Positions 45,481 to 58,128 of a stretch of 64,000 nucleotides of DNA are shown here, piece after piece. The DNA is from Rana temporaria (Eukaryota; Chordata; Amphibia; Anura; Ranidae). Location of the stretch: NCBI RefSeq assembly GCF_905171775.1, contig NC_053494.1:156356456-156420455 (forward strand), in the 5' to 3' direction. The notes below the pieces were generated by a model. The model had not been told where the DNA came from and did not search any database. It worked only from the letters and a program-made list of their open reading frames with translations. Position 1 is the stretch's first letter. Every line of letters begins with the position of its first letter. Made by a program: the position numbers and the translations under genes.

Positions 45481-46879
45481 TAACCTTCACACAGACCAAA
45501 TAATATACATTTATTTGGGCTAGATTTACCAAAGATATGTAGCAGTATAAATGTTTCCCCAAATTTATTAAGAAAAATTATTAATTTGCAACATTTTATA
45601 ACAAACATGCATTTTTTTTTTTTTATAAAATATTTTTCCGCAAAAAATAAAAAACCCCAGTGCCGATTAAATACCACCAAAAGAAGGCTCTATTTGTGTG
45701 GAAAAAAGGACAAAAAATTCATATGGGTAACGCGTTGCATGACTGTGTAATTGTCATTCAAAATTTGAGAGCACTGAAAGCTGAAAATTGGCCTGGTTAG
45801 GAAGGGGGTTTAAGTGCCCAGTGGGCAAGTGGTAAAGTCCAGCATGGTCAGCTAATTAAATCCACTTTCTTCCTCAAACGAAGATATGTCTGTTGTCTTT
45901 TGTCTCTGGCATTGTCGGAAGGCACAATCTTTTTTTTCTTACGTTGGAAGGACCTTTTTTTTCTGGGTTGTTGGTCTCCAAAGGAATTAATGATTCCAGT
46001 TACTATCCTGGAGTTGTTCATATTTTTTTACTTTGCTGGATACCCCCCTTTCTCCCTTCTGATTGGCCATCTTATCTAGGTTTAATCAGTAATGCCACAG
46101 TTGTGGCTTATACCACCCATCCAGGGGGGAAACAGAGTCTATTCTGAACTAACCAGAGATTCGTGTTGCATAAAATTTTGCAGAACTGCTAGTATTCTAG
46201 GTGGGCCTGAATGTGCAGTATCACCGCAGAAGAGGAACCACTTTTTGAATTTGTTGCCATTGGATAGAATCGCTGTCCATGTGTCTACACTGATACTGTG
46301 CAGCCTCTTTCTGGTTGTTTGTGCTGCATATGCATGTGTCATTTTAGACTTGACATGCTGACTGGCTCACTCTCTTCCGCTATCTGTGCAGCAACCCTGA
46401 TCAGATCAGCACCCTGATCTCCTTAACGTAGTCGGGCTCCTTGCTGCCGCCAGTGACTAGTTATAGTTGTGAGTGCTATTTGTGGGAATCCATCACATGC
46501 ATGCTTCCTATGGCAGATCATAAGCACAAGTGGGCTGCCCTGCAAGCCTTGCTGGCTTATGACCTGCTAACAGCTGCAGAGGGATTTTACAGTGCTTCTC
46601 TTAGGGGTCCTGACAACAATGCCCCTGACCACTGTCCCTTGAGGCTCCTTTAACCTCTTTAGGGGTGGCCCCCTCCTCTTATAAAGGAAATGTTTTTTTG
46701 CTGAGATACCTGAGTTTGGGGGAAAATGTTAACCAGGATGACTGTCTCAGAACGCTGCCACTGCAATTGGGCATACCCACATTCTTTTGGTACACAAGAA
46801 ATCTGTCCACTGACATATCCCCTAAGCTTAAAAAGAAGTATGGATTTGTTTTTGTTTTTCCCCCCCCATCATACTTGCC
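45481..46879. other. Intergenic, no gene seen
   Basis: The segments around 45510-45840 and 46090-46660 have no recognisable coding content. Open frames up to 132 codons (46665-47063) overlap repeats. Confidence 0.35.
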
Positions 46880-47194
46880 TAAATTGATGCAGCATCGGTA
46901 CACTATAAGCGACCGAACATCACCGATGGCTCGGTTATCACAGCTCCCTGCACAGAGAGCTGCTGACTGGAGCACTGAGTTGTGGAGGGGCAATGAGCGT
47001 TCCTCTCAGCGGTTCACTGAGAGGATGAGACGGGTGTCAGTCCAGGCATCTGGCGAATCCTGACTTCCATTATCGTGATGACGCGGTAATGGACTGATTC
47101 CTGTGACGTCACAGGAGTGCAAAATGGATTGAACTCCTATGACACTTAGGAGAAGCCCAGCCAAACGAGCTTAGCCTGGACTTCTCCTTTTTAA
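46880..47194. repeat. T2-like MITE relative, inverted
   Basis: The right end 'cctggacttctcctttttaa' mirrors the left terminus of 20246-20544 (ttaaaggagaagta). The interior has 'gatgacgcggtaatgg' and 'gtgacgtcacagg', which match that element on the opposite strand. The left terminus is unclear. Confidence 0.6.
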
Positions 47195-47529
47195 GGATGC
47201 TTTTTTGGTCTTTATTAAAGCAGTGAATACGTCCTTTTACTGAAAAGTCCATGACCTGATAAAAGCTTTCCGGTACACTCCCCTTTACAGCCCATTTAAA
47301 TTGTGACTGGCCTAATCCTGTCCAATCTTTGACTCTTCCTTTCTTCCCAAGCATTTTGCCCAGCGAGGCCTTGTTCTCACTTGCAGGCCCTTTTCTGAAA
47401 CTTTCCGTTGTTAAAATGTCCATCTGCTAGATCTTAGATGTCTGGTCCAAGGAGATGTCTCGTGATCCTGGTTCTCTTGCATGTGTCCTTACTCTATTGT
47501 GTAGTCAAAGTAGCAGATATTTTTAACCA

Positions 47530-47990
47530 AGTCTCCAGAATGAGCCTCCTGTGACCATTTGTCTGCAGAGCTTTAACACTGTAGAAATGTCTCTTGCATA
47601 TGCCCTTTGATGGGGAGAGCCATTTTGGCAAGCGTTTGGGGGGAGGAATATACAAGCCATACAGCTCCACAAACAAGTCCTCCTTCGTGAGTTTGCGCTC
47701 CTGCTTATCAAACTGAATAACATCTCCACAAAGATTGGTGAACCTTCACGCTTCTTTGACACTGCTCCTCTCTCTCCAAAAAAGAAGTTTCAAAGTTTCT
47801 ATCCAAAACTGAATATCATCCTTAAAGCAAAAGTGGGTATTTGCCCCATACTGGATTTAAAGGTTCCCAATCCTCTTCTCCAGGTACAAAATGTATGTAT
47901 GAAATTCACCTGGTCTGTCATTGCTTGCCTCCATCCTGGAGACTTTCTGCTCTTGTATTCAAGGATGCCTGCATTAGGCCTATCTTGATT
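47530..47990 (+). pseudogene. Possible DIRS-like reverse transcriptase relic
   Basis: On the + strand 47840-47970 reads, with frame breaks, GICPILDLKVPNP, then a VQ.VCMKFTWSVIACL stretch and HPGDFLL. This order resembles the fingers region of DIRS/Gypsy-group reverse transcriptases (PILDLK..LN..., ...SVI..L.PGDF). The upstream part 47690-47830 has matching but weaker similarity. No ends are visible. Assignment is tentative. Confidence 0.4.
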
Positions 47991-49148
47991 GTTTGTAAGC
48001 TTACCTGTAGGTACACATTTAAATACAGACATTACTACCGCTTTAAAGATGAGTACTGACGCCACTTCCCTATGTTACAGTTTTAGTATACAACCCAACA
48101 ATGGTCATGCATACCATAATCATGTATAAAAGAATCTTCATTTATTTCATACAATCTCATAAAATATAACGTACGCCCACTATGCTTTACCATATTCATA
48201 TAAATAATACTCATATATATTTCTTCCTTCCCGGATGGTAATTTTTTTTATGCATTTCCAAGAACAAGCCTGCTTCCTCAGAAGTATGGGGGAAATGCAT
48301 ATCTAATATAGTACAATACCATGCATGGTATTGGAGGAAGTAGGCTTGTACTGGGAAACACGTCAAGAAAATTACCATTCTCCTATCTTTTGAGATTGCA
48401 TATTCAAGAAGGAAGAAGAGTTGGGTAAAATGAGATGCTGCAATCAACCCATTCATGTGTACCATTTGCAGTAATGCAGCCACGTGGAGCTTTTAGGTTT
48501 TTTACAACTCACTATTAGCTAAATGAATATTGTGTTTACATTGCTGAATACATACACAGCTGATGGAGTCAAAACCTGTAAAAATCATCTTAAAACATTA
48601 TAGTATCCTTTTATACATCAGGCCATCATAATGCGTAGGAGCTGATTAATTATTATAAATATATTATGGTGCTTACTATGATAGCATAGCATCTTATTGA
48701 AGTAATGCTTCTCTATCAGTTCTGAATATTGGCCACATTTTACATATGTGACACTAAATTAAACACCTGTTTGTCCCATGCAATTTCAAATAAAATCCTA
48801 ATTCTAATCAGATTTTTTAACACCAAGGATTTTGACCTTGAAGCATTTTTCAAACTCTCCTCGATGAATATATTTGAGGATATTTTTATCACTTTAATCC
48901 ATCTATATGTTTTCTAAAGGTTATGGATAGAAATAGCATAAAGCAATTTAGTCACCCGCTATATTTAGCATACTACATAATTATATTTATGGCAAAGCTC
49001 CCTGTTATTTTTACTACTTAATCATACATTACACTGGGTGGAGTGCTTAGCTGTTTTGCCAGTATAGTCTGTGCATCATCTATAAAAAACTGAAGGAAAG
49101 TATATGAGCTGTCCATGGTATCCAATCAAGTGCTTGCTTTATATAGTC
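47991..49148. other. Intergenic, no gene seen
   Basis: At 48235-48365 there is a loose inverted repeat (ccaagaacaagcctgcttcc / ggaagtaggcttgtactggg). The rest is AT-rich with no feature. Confidence 0.35.
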
Positions 49149-49395
49149 TTATGCCTTGTACACACAATCGGAATTTCCGATGAAAAAAGTCAGACGGAAT
49201 TTTTTCATCGGATATTTCGATCGTTTGTGTGCCCCCATCTGACTTTTTTCCGTCGGAGTTTAGAAATAGAACATGTTTTATTTTTTTCCCATGAAAATTC
49301 CAATCGTCTGTGTGGAACTCCGACGGAGAAAAAAACATTCATGCTCAGAATCAAGTTAACGCATGCTGGGAAGCATTTTTCTCTGTGGGTGGGTT
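49149..49395. repeat. ACACGATC-family fragment (left part)
   Basis: It starts 'tatgccttgtacacacaatc' and follows the order of 61458-61690 (ggaatttccgat.gaaaaagtcagacgg ... catgctgggaagcattttt). The right third of the element is missing. Confidence 0.7.
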
Positions 49396-49809
49396 AAAAC
49401 CTCTGTCCGGATAATCACTATCTCTGTGTTCTGGTGACCATTGTCACCAAGACTTGGTGAGGGAAATTCCATAATTTTGAGTTGTTACTAGTCCTGGAAT
49501 CCAAGGAAGCATTTCCATTAGGAGCATCTGTTCCAGTGATAACTAAGAGATGTTCTCTTCTCTCTTATAATATAATTTAGTTTGTTTGTAGTAAAGGAGT
49601 ATACTCTGTTAGCCATCAATACAGAAAGTTTGGAGTTTAAATTATATCCTCTATTGGCTAGCTTAAATTCTTGCAAGCTTTCAGGGATGCTTTAATGCTT
49701 TAGATCCCTGCTTCAGGCTTTCTACAATTGTAAAAAGCCTGAAGAAAGGGATATAAGGAATCCCTGAAAGCTTGCATCTTTATCCACTTTAGGACCGCTC
49801 ACAGTACTT

Positions 49810-50107
49810 TAAGGCTGCATTCACACCTGAGCGTTTTCAGCTCATAAAACACCCGGAAAAACGCCTGAAAAATGCCCATCAAGCAAAATCCCATTCATTT
49901 CAATGGCACCTGTTCACATCTGAGAGTTTTGTCACCTGAAGCAAAATGCCTGGAAAATGCTTTAAGCTTAAAATAGAACATAAGCTTCTTTGAGGCAGAT
50001 TACAGGTGTTTTTCTGCTTTTTTTTTTTTTTTTACATTGGTGACCCGTACAAAATCGTGGTTAAAAAACGTGCGACTTTGAAACACTCGGGTGTGAATGC
50101 AGCCTTA
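49810..50107. mobile_element. MITE with TAAGGCTGCATTCACACC ends
   Basis: The 298 bp element starts TAAGGCTGCATTCACACC and ends with the exact complement GGTGTGAATGCAGCCTTA. The interior has 'catttcaatggcacc' and a T run. No coding capacity. Confidence 0.82.
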
Positions 50108-50777
50108 CTGTGGGCGAGTGGCACGAGCAGGCTCAGCAATGTTTTGGATGTTGCTTTGCATATGCACACTGGCGTGCCACACCAATAACCGATGTGTCCA
50201 CCGATTTGAGCGGCCGGGGGGTTTCACGTGAGCGCTATTTGATCAAAATGTATACCCAACTATTATCAATGAGTTTCATTCATTACAGTTGTGCTTTCTG
50301 TAGTGGTGCTGTGATTGGCCCACAGCTATCACATGGTACCTGGGTCAATCGCTGCAGCCTGTATCATGTGATTAGCTGTAGCCAATCACACTGTGTCAAC
50401 AGAAAGCAAGCCCATTCAAACGATTGCTGTAACAGTATTAATCATAGTACAGAAGGCAAATAAGAATATGAAATGTTGGGATTTACGTATTATTTTAACC
50501 TGATCAGAGCCTGCCCTAATAACTGTAATATGACCACCAAGTTTCCATGTACCATAACTCAACATACAGTATATAGAACATTCTATTTTGTACAATGTAT
50601 AATACCAGGAGGTTATGTACCATTGACTATTCTGTATGTATTGCATAAAATAAAGATTAAAAAAAGGGTGATGTCTATTTTGCTTACTGCTGACATAAGT
50701 TAGAAAATAGGTTCAATAATATTGATAAGCAAGTTATGCTGTTACTGCAGTATTCAGTGTTTATGTACAATGTATGT

Positions 50778-51812
50778 TAAACCCCTTAACACTGACCTTA
50801 CGCAAATACGCATTCTCGGTTTGCAGGGGTTATACTGCAGCTGCAGGAATCGCCCTGGTCCAGTTTTTTTTTTAAAGCGGTTGGCTTTTTATTAATAACA
50901 ACCACTGTGGCGTAAAACCGCTTAACTATTAATCCTAAGGAGCGGGAGGGAAAGTCTCCCCCCCACGGCTCTCTCGGCTCTCCCATCCCACCGTGAAGTC
51001 CGAGCGACCACCTAACACATCCACCAGCTTGTCGAAAACCTGAATAAAGCCCAACTCTGCTTTGATCGGGTCGCCTATCTAGTAACCTGAAAGCGATGCC
51101 ATGACCTCACTTTACTTGGCTGCCAATGGCACCAATTAATTAAAAAAAAACAGTTTTCCAAAACGCTGATTTGGGCATTTTGAATACCTTTAAGTGCAAA
51201 GGAGGGATTTGCGATACTCCTTAAAGAGTACCTGTCACTGACTATTACTGTTACTTTTTTTTTTTTTTTTAAAGAGCCCCATCCCTCCGTGCTTGTGTGC
51301 AGAAGTAAACGCATATGTAAGTCGTGCCCGCAAATGCGACCGGTGTTCAAACCACAAGTGAGGTATCGCCGTGATCATTAGAGCAAGATCAATAGATCTA
51401 GCATAGGGCATCCTCTGTAACAACATTTTTTTCTTCAAAAGCGTCGCCCAAGGAGATTTTTAAGTATCGTAGTTTCTCGCCATTCCACAAGCGTGCGCAA
51501 TTTCAAAGCATGACGTGTTGGATGTATATTTACTCTGCGTAACACCATCTTTCATATTATTCAAGACAAATTGGGCTAACTTTACTATTTATTTTTTTTT
51601 AATTCATGAAAGTGTATTTTTTTCTAAAAATAAATGCGTTTAAAAGACCTCTGCGCCCAAAAAAATTGCACCAATCACCATTTTATTCTCTAGGGTCCCT
51701 GCTAAAAACAATATATATATTGTTTGGGGGGTAAGTAATTTTCTAGCAAAAAATTACTGATTTTAACTTGTAAGCAACAAGTGTCAGAAATTGGCTTAGG
51801 CATGAAAGGGTC
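50778..51812 (-). repeat. About 1 kb repeat core, copy C (inverted)
   Basis: Read on the minus strand, it gives the ordered phrases of the other copies: 'gagaataaaatgg', 'aaatctcc.t.ggcgacgc', 'ggcgatacctcact.gtgg.ttgaacacc', 'cgtttacttctgcaca'. Then comes a CpG-rich tail ending in 'cagtgttaaggggttt'. Confidence 0.7.
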
Positions 51813-51865
51813 AAGATACTGATAGGATTTTGAAAATTTAGACCTGCTTCATATTTGTGCTGCAT

Positions 51866-52110
51866 TAAAGTGGTTGTAAACCCTTAAGGCTTTTCACCTT
51901 TATGCAATAAGGGGAAAAACCTTCTGTGCTGCAGCTTCTTCCCAGACCCCACACTTCTTTTTCTTACCTGAGCTAAATCTGATCCAGCAATGTGCATGAG
52001 CGTAGCGACTCTAGCTGCTGTCTCTTTCCTCATTGAACAGATTAATAGCACCAAAAACCATTGGCTGCTGCTGCTGTCACTCAAATCCTGTGACACGTGA
52101 GCGGGGGGCA
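51866..52110. repeat. Truncated TTAAAGTGG MITE
   Basis: It starts TTAAAGTGGTTGTAAACCC like the complete element at 36233. The right side is lost where a segment 'attcggcccgcgggccatgt' (hAT-type end, 52120-52157) begins. Confidence 0.6.
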
Positions 52111-52157
52111 GGGCTGAGTCCGGATTCGGCCCGCGGGCCATGTGTTTGACACCTGTG

Positions 52158-52966
52158 CCCTAGAGAATAAAGTAGCGGTCGTTGCAATACTTTCTGTCAC
52201 ACTGTATGTGCCTTACAGGTGCACTTTTTTGGGGAAAAAATACACTTTTTTGAATTAAAAAAATAACACAACAGTAAAGTTAGCTGATTTTTTTTTTTTA
52301 GATTGTGAAAGATAATGTTAAGCCGAGTAAATTGATACCCAACTTTTTCCCTTTAAAATCTCCATAGGCGACGTTTACAAAATTCTATAGGTTGCATGTT
52401 TTGAGTTACAGCGGAGGTCTAGGGCTAGAATTTTTGCTCTCGCTCTACCGATCGCGGCGATACCTCACGTGTGGATTGAACACCGCTTATATATGCAGGC
52501 GCTACTCACGTATGCACGTGAGCTCGGCGGGACGGGGCGCGTTTAAATAATTTTTTCTTATTTGTTTTACCTTTCCCATTACATCCCTTGTAATAGAAAA
52601 AAGCATGACAGGACCTGGTCAAAAAGACCTCAGATCTCATATTTATACTAAGATGCAATTTGAAAAAATAAATAAAATACAATGGCCCTTTAAGAGCTAA
52701 GTGAGGAAGTGACGTTTTGATGTTGCTTCCTCCCTGCAATAACTTGGAGATGGGTGGCCATCTTCCCCTCGTCTCCATGTCAGGCTAGGGAAAAGTCTGG
52801 ATCGACTCCGCCGCTACCGACGGGCACCGGTGCATGACGGGAGGGGCCACTTTTATCTGAAAGAGAACCGCCGGCTCTTGAAGAGGATACTGGGGTAGCT
52901 GCTACCATATCAACGGTATTCCTCTCCAAAGACGGAACGTATATAGTCTGGCGGGCAGGAAGTGGT
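52158..52966 (+). repeat. About 1 kb repeat core, copy D
   Basis: It starts 'ccctagagaataaagtagcg' and ends 'gcgggcaggaagtggttaa'. The interior is colinear with the other three copies, and the CpG-rich tail (gccgctaccgacgggcaccg) is best preserved here. No coding capacity. Confidence 0.72.
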
Positions 52967-54089
52967 TAAGTAGAACATTTTTCTGAGTAGGTGGGAGAAC
53001 TTTGGTGGGAAAGAATGAAAACATGGCCTTAGGAATTAATTTTTCAACACCACACTGCTGCACCCACAATTTTGTTTTTAATTATCCTAAAATTTTCCCA
53101 TTGCAAACTGCCAGAGCAACCTCTAAACTGGCTTCTTTCTGTATCAGAATATTCTACGTCTGTTTCCAGCCGTGTGAGCTATTGCAGGTGCAGACACTAT
53201 TTTTAGTCCAGCCATTACTGTGTATCTTGTAGCTGCCTGAGGTCACAGAAGTAGCATATTTAAAACAATGTCATCCCAAGCCCTGTTGTCAATGTTATAG
53301 AATACCAGGTCTAGATATCTTTTTTTTTTTTCTCCCAGTAAAGTAATGCTAAACATGTGCACTGAAAAAGTCATTTGGGGCTGATTCATGGGAGCCAAAA
53401 GAAATAAAATTAGCACAAAATCCGAGTTGTCATCAATAATTGTCCAATTAGAATTTTTATTCTATGTTTACATATAATATAGGGTTGCACAACTTATTCT
53501 CTATTTGGTGTCAATAAAAGATATTTATAGTATTTTTGTAAAAAAAATAAAAAATTATTTCTTTTTAAATTCTTTCTCAAATTCTTTCTCCTTTTCTTTC
53601 TTCCCTCTCTCTGGTAAGTATTCATATTGGGTACTAACATTTTGTGTTTTCAGTACTGCCCTCGTGTGGAAGATCATTTTTAGATTCCTGAAGTAAAATA
53701 ACCTATCTACAAGTCTCAGTCCCTTACCAAGCCACTGACCAGTGAGTCGCTTACCAAGCCACTGACCTGAAGAGAGCAGTGCAGGGTTGGGATTGCGGCT
53801 TGCAGTCCAACCAGAAGTGACGGTTCTGCCGGCCAGAGAACTTGTCATGGTCGGAGGTAGAGGGGACGCTGTCACCACTAAGGGACCTATACCTTATTAC
53901 CAGGGACCACGGTGTCAAGCAAGTACCGGAGTAGTATTCTTACCAACTGGGGACAGTGAAGAATCTGGAAAATTCAGTGGATATCAAGTCAGGGACCCAG
54001 CCAGCGGAGGTGACTCTTGCAGAGCAGCCTTGTGTGTCAAGCCAGGGACTAAGCAGGCCAGGCCTTTTGCAGGCTTTGCAGGATGATGG
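52967..54089. other. Intergenic, no gene seen
   Basis: A 99-codon frame at 53787-54086 is not recognised. It may belong to the hAT element that follows, whose left limit is unknown. Confidence 0.35.
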
Positions 54090-54142
54090 AAGCCATGCAG
54101 GGTAGGTTTGCTGAGGCATTCGGTCCTGAGTCCTCTGGGTCA

Positions 54143-56539
54143 CTAAGAATGACATGATCTGCAACCACGTACAATTTCATGGGTTTCTGGGGACTGAAAA
54201 CAATACCTTGAAGACTGCTGCTGATGCTGAGTGCTAGGCTCCACCTCCATGCTGACACAATCCTGCTCCTCCTCCTGTGTGATCGGCGGGCCCACAAGAA
54301 TACTGTCTGGATAAAGGGGGCCTTGAGAGGTAAGGAAGTCCTCTTCCTCCCTCTGTTCTGCCTCAAGTGCCCTGTCCATTATTCCACCCAGCGTGTGCTT
54401 CAACAGGAAGACAAGAGGGACAGTATCACTGATGCATGCGCTGTCACTGATCACCATCCTCATGGCCTCCTCAAATGGTGACAGGACAGTGCATGCATCC
54501 TTGATCAGTAGCCACTGGAGTGGCGAAAACAAAAGACAAGCTCCCCTGACCCTGTCCTGGTGTCATACTCGCACAGGTACTAATAGATGGCCCATTGCAC
54601 AGATGAGGCGGTTCTTGGGCAGGTTGCATTCCTTTTGAAGGTCAGCCAGCCGAGCACTGGCATTATATGACCGGCGTAAATGCCCACAGACTTTCCTGGC
54701 CTGCCTCTGGAGATCCTGTAAGCCCGGGTACCTGCACAAGAACTGCTGCACCACCAAATTAAGGACATGAGCCAAACAGAGAACCTGGGTCAAGTGTCCC
54801 TGTCGGAGGGCAGAGAGGAGGTTGGTGCCATTGTCGTAAACAACCATTCCTGGCTGAAGCTGGTGTGGCGTCAACCACCTCTGAGCCTGCCCCTGCAGAG
54901 CTGGCAGAATCTCTGCCCCTGTGTGGCTCCTGTCCCCTAAGCAGACCAACTCAAGCACCTCATGGCATTTTTTGCCTGAGTGCTTGCGTTGCCCCTAGAA
55001 TGCCTACGGAGCACCGCTGGTTGAAAGGACAAATCTGCAGAGGAAGAGGCCATAGAGGAAGAAGAGGAGGGGGTGGAGGGAAGAGGTGTGGCAGAATCAC
55101 CACTACCAGCATTTTGGGGGCGTGGTGGCGGAACAAACTCCAACAATATTGCACTATCTTTCACGGCGCACTGGGTAACTCTGCTGGCAGCTGGGATCCT
55201 GTCCTGCATCCTTCCCAGCTGCCAGCAGAGTTACCCAGTGCTCCATGAAAGAAATTGCAGTATTGTTGGAGCTTGTTCCGCCACCATGCCTCCTGCATCC
55301 TTCCCAGCTGCCAGCAGAGTTACCCAGTGTGCCGTGAAAGATTGTGGTCTAGTGTGCCTACTGGACCACGAGTCAGCAGTAATATGCACCTTACCGCTGA
55401 CCGCCCTGTCCAACAAGGCCAAGACATTGCCTTCTTCATGCCGGTAGAGAGCCAGAATGGCCTTCCGAGAAAAAAAATGGCGTTTGTGAACCTGCCACTG
55501 AAGTACCGCACATTCCACAAATTCTCGAAAGGGATCAGAGTCTACCAGCTGAAAAGGCAGCAGTTGGAGTGCTAGCAATTTAACCAAACTAGCATTCAGC
55601 CCCTGAGCATGTGGATGGCTGGGACTGAATTTCTTTTGACGGTTTAGCAACTGGGGTAGGGAAATTTTCCTGCTACATTCGGATTTAGGTGTACCGCTAG
55701 CAGATTGCCTGCAAGTGAGTGAGTGAGAAAACTTTTATAGCCCAACACATGCGAACTGAATCGCCTCTGGGCGCTTAGGCATCCATTCCCTGGAAAGTGC
55801 TTGGGACACCTAATTCTACACCTTCATTCCTCTCAGTGCAGGTCTCTGAGAGGACTGAAGGTACAGTGGGGTTGGAGATCCCAGCTGATGAGGAGCAAGG
55901 AGAGGACTGCCTTGTTCTTTGGTGTGGGTCTTTTAAGTACTGTTGCCAACGGATTGCATGGGGGGTCGACATATGTCTGGTCAAGCATGTGGCGCCCAAG
56001 CGGCTGCTATTTTGGCCAAGCTTTATACACTTCAGACATATGTTGCAAACAGCAATGGTGCGATCTGCTAGACACGTCTCAAAAAAGGTCCACACCAAAG
56101 AACTTTCGAAAAAACGTCAGCATGACATTCTGAGGTGTGAGGCAGTCGGTTGTCTGCCCTTAAGCTGGCCTCCTGCCTCGTTGGAGATGTGGTGGCGTAG
56201 AGTCAGTGACCTCAGTGAGTCAGTGACCTCATCATCCCCTCCCTCCTCGCCACTGGAGCAAACCTGGCAGTATGCTGCAGCTGGTGGAACATGATTGCCA
56301 GTTTCTTGTTCTTCTTGGGCACCCCCTCTCTCTGGACACACATTGCTGCCTTCATCCTCAACCTGGGTACCATCATCGGAGCCTTCAAAACGCTGCGCAT
56401 CCTCCTGCAGCATGTACCCGACACTGTGGTTGAACAGTTTGGGAGACTCCTCAGGGCATGATGGTGGGGCTAGGGAAAGAGTGACTGATGACATTGAGCC
56501 GATGTAATAGGCCACTTTGGCAGCTGCATTGGCAGCCAA
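54143..56539 (-). pseudogene. hAT transposase with BED finger, broken
   Basis: Read from right to left: an acidic N-terminal frame (56539-56117); a BED-type zinc finger (56098-55775) with CNICLKC and, later, LTRHMSTPH; a central part (55650-55330) with LVDSDPFREFVECAV and KVHITADSWSS; then a frame (54958-54563) with VVYDNGTNLLSAL and CLAHVLNLVVQQFL, the catalytic-core surroundings of hAT enzymes; then a C-terminal piece (54532-54143). The typical C-terminal dimerisation signature is not seen. The frame is interrupted by a duplicated segment at 55130-55345, a repeat insertion at 55704-55785 and several shifts, so it is inactive. Confidence 0.8.
55130..55345. repeat. Inverted plus direct copies inside hAT gene
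   Basis: The block encoding FTAHWVTLLAAG on the minus strand appears in direct orientation at 55215-55260 and 55300-55345 (cagctgccagcagagttacc). It appears inverted at 55160-55200 (ggtaactctgctggcagctg). The outer sides (ccaacaatattgc / gcagtattgttgg) are also inverted. It can fold as a hairpin of about 60 bp. Confidence 0.8.
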
Positions 56540-57152
56540 AGTACTCTGAGCTTGGGTGAGAGAGGATGAGGAGGATGAGGACAGCTTTGTGATTCACTCA
56601 GGGGAGGGTTGGCAGGGGGGGCAGGGTGGAAATCTCCCCCCGGGCTGGTGACACTATGCACAGCCATGGGCCGCCACTACCAAATGCTGTTTTTGCAGAG
56701 CAGAAATATGCCTGCTGGAGCTCTGTTAACACAGGTCACGTTCGCTGCTCACCTCCCACTGTGCAGCCGTGCCTGTGTCAGCTCCGAGGTAGATGGCTGC
56801 AGAGCTGAGCTATGTCTCGTCTCACACATAGCTCAGCCTCAGCGCACACCAGCACTGACATCCCCTTCTCTCTCTGCACAGACATGAGGAGAGATAGAGG
56901 TCATCTGCTCCTCCTCCTTCTGAGTTTGCCCTGCCCACACTCCCCGGGCATGTGTGGGCACTGGACAGGAAATTTGAACCCAAAAAAGCATCAGACAGCC
57001 TGCCTGCGCCTCAGCCTCCATCCTGGTAAGCTCACCCTCACTAGTCTCTCCTGCCTCCCAGTGTATAAAAAAGGGGTGCTCTGTGGACTTTGTTAAAGGG
57101 GAGGGGGGCAGGCTTTGGTGAGCAGAGACCCTCTTTACACAATAGTCCACCC

Positions 57153-57299
57153 TGATGTAAGGGAAGGCTCTGTGTGGACTCTGATGTAAGGGGGGCCTCT
57201 GTGCGGACTCTGATGTAAGGGGGGCCTCTGTGCGGACTCTGATGTAAGGGGGGCCTCTGTGCGGACTCTGATGTAAGGGGGGCCTCTGTGCGGACTCTT
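57153..57299. repeat. 29-bp tandem repeat, five copies
   Basis: The unit GATGTAAGGGGGGCCTCTGT plus nine bases starts at 57153, 57183, 57212, 57241 and 57270. The last four are nearly identical. It creates a repetitive minus-strand frame that is not a gene. Confidence 0.92.
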
Positions 57300-57642
57300 G
57301 TGATCATGAAAAATCTTAGACTGTTTTCCTCGATCCATCACTTTTCCACGCTCTATGGGCCACTTGACTGGACTTGCCCCCCAGGCCTAAGGCTGCCAGC
57401 CCTCCCCTGGATTCACTCTACCAACTCTTCTGCATGTTGTGGCTCAACAGGGCCAGCTGCCGAAAAAAAAAGGACAATATTGCCCCATGGCCATGACCAG
57501 CGCCGTTGGCTGTAGACACAGAGCCTGCAACCCCCCTTTATAGTGGCCTGTGAGCGTCTGCCTCTCCTTGGTAGCCTTCCAGACATACTGTACTATTAGA
57601 TTAGCAAAACACCTCCTAAAAACACCTCCTAAAAAGTACACA

Positions 57643-57940
57643 AGGAATGGCCTGCAGTCAGGTATAGGCTTGGCTGGACTAGAATGCAGTGGATATATAT
57701 GTAGGAGACTGTATATATATTTTATGCACTGCAGATCGCTAAATCACCTGCCTGCCTGAAAGTGTATTTGAAAACGTATACCAGGAATGGCCTGCAGTCA
57801 GGTATAGGCTTGGCTACACTAGAATGCAGTGGATATATATGTAGGAGACTGTATTTATATTTTATGCACTGCAGATCACTGAATCACCTGCCTGAACGTG
57901 TATTTGAACACGTACACCAGGAATGGCCTACAGTCAGATT
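57643..57940. repeat. 136-140 bp tandem repeat
   Basis: The phrase AGGAATGGCCTGCAGTCAGG starts at 57643 and 57783, and in changed form at 57919. The units between are more than 90 percent alike by eye. Probably subterminal repeats of the hAT element. Confidence 0.85.
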
Positions 57941-58042
57941 TTATTTGAGAAAACTCATATATATTTTTTGTAGTGCAGCTTCATCCACAAAACACGTTGA
58001 GCTTATCAGATGCAGTTTTTATTCAAATATGTGTTTGTATTC

Positions 58043-58046
<4 letters not shown>

Positions 58047-58126
<80 letters not shown>

Positions 58127-58128
58127 TA
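58047..58128. repeat. (TA)n microsatellite
   Basis: About 37 TA units, interrupted only at the end. Confidence 0.95.

Larger units (their letters stand above)
54090..57960 (-). mobile_element. Decayed hAT element, limits uncertain
   Basis: It is defined by the transposase relic at 54143-56539, a 29-bp tandem repeat at 57153-57299 and subterminal 136-140 bp repeats at 57643-57940, on the side that would be the 5' end of the gene. No terminal repeat or duplication could be fixed. Confidence 0.55.

Noticed and set aside
57041..57341. Repetitive minus-strand frames with PLHQSPHRGP-like cycles
   Set aside because: Products of the 29-bp tandem repeat.
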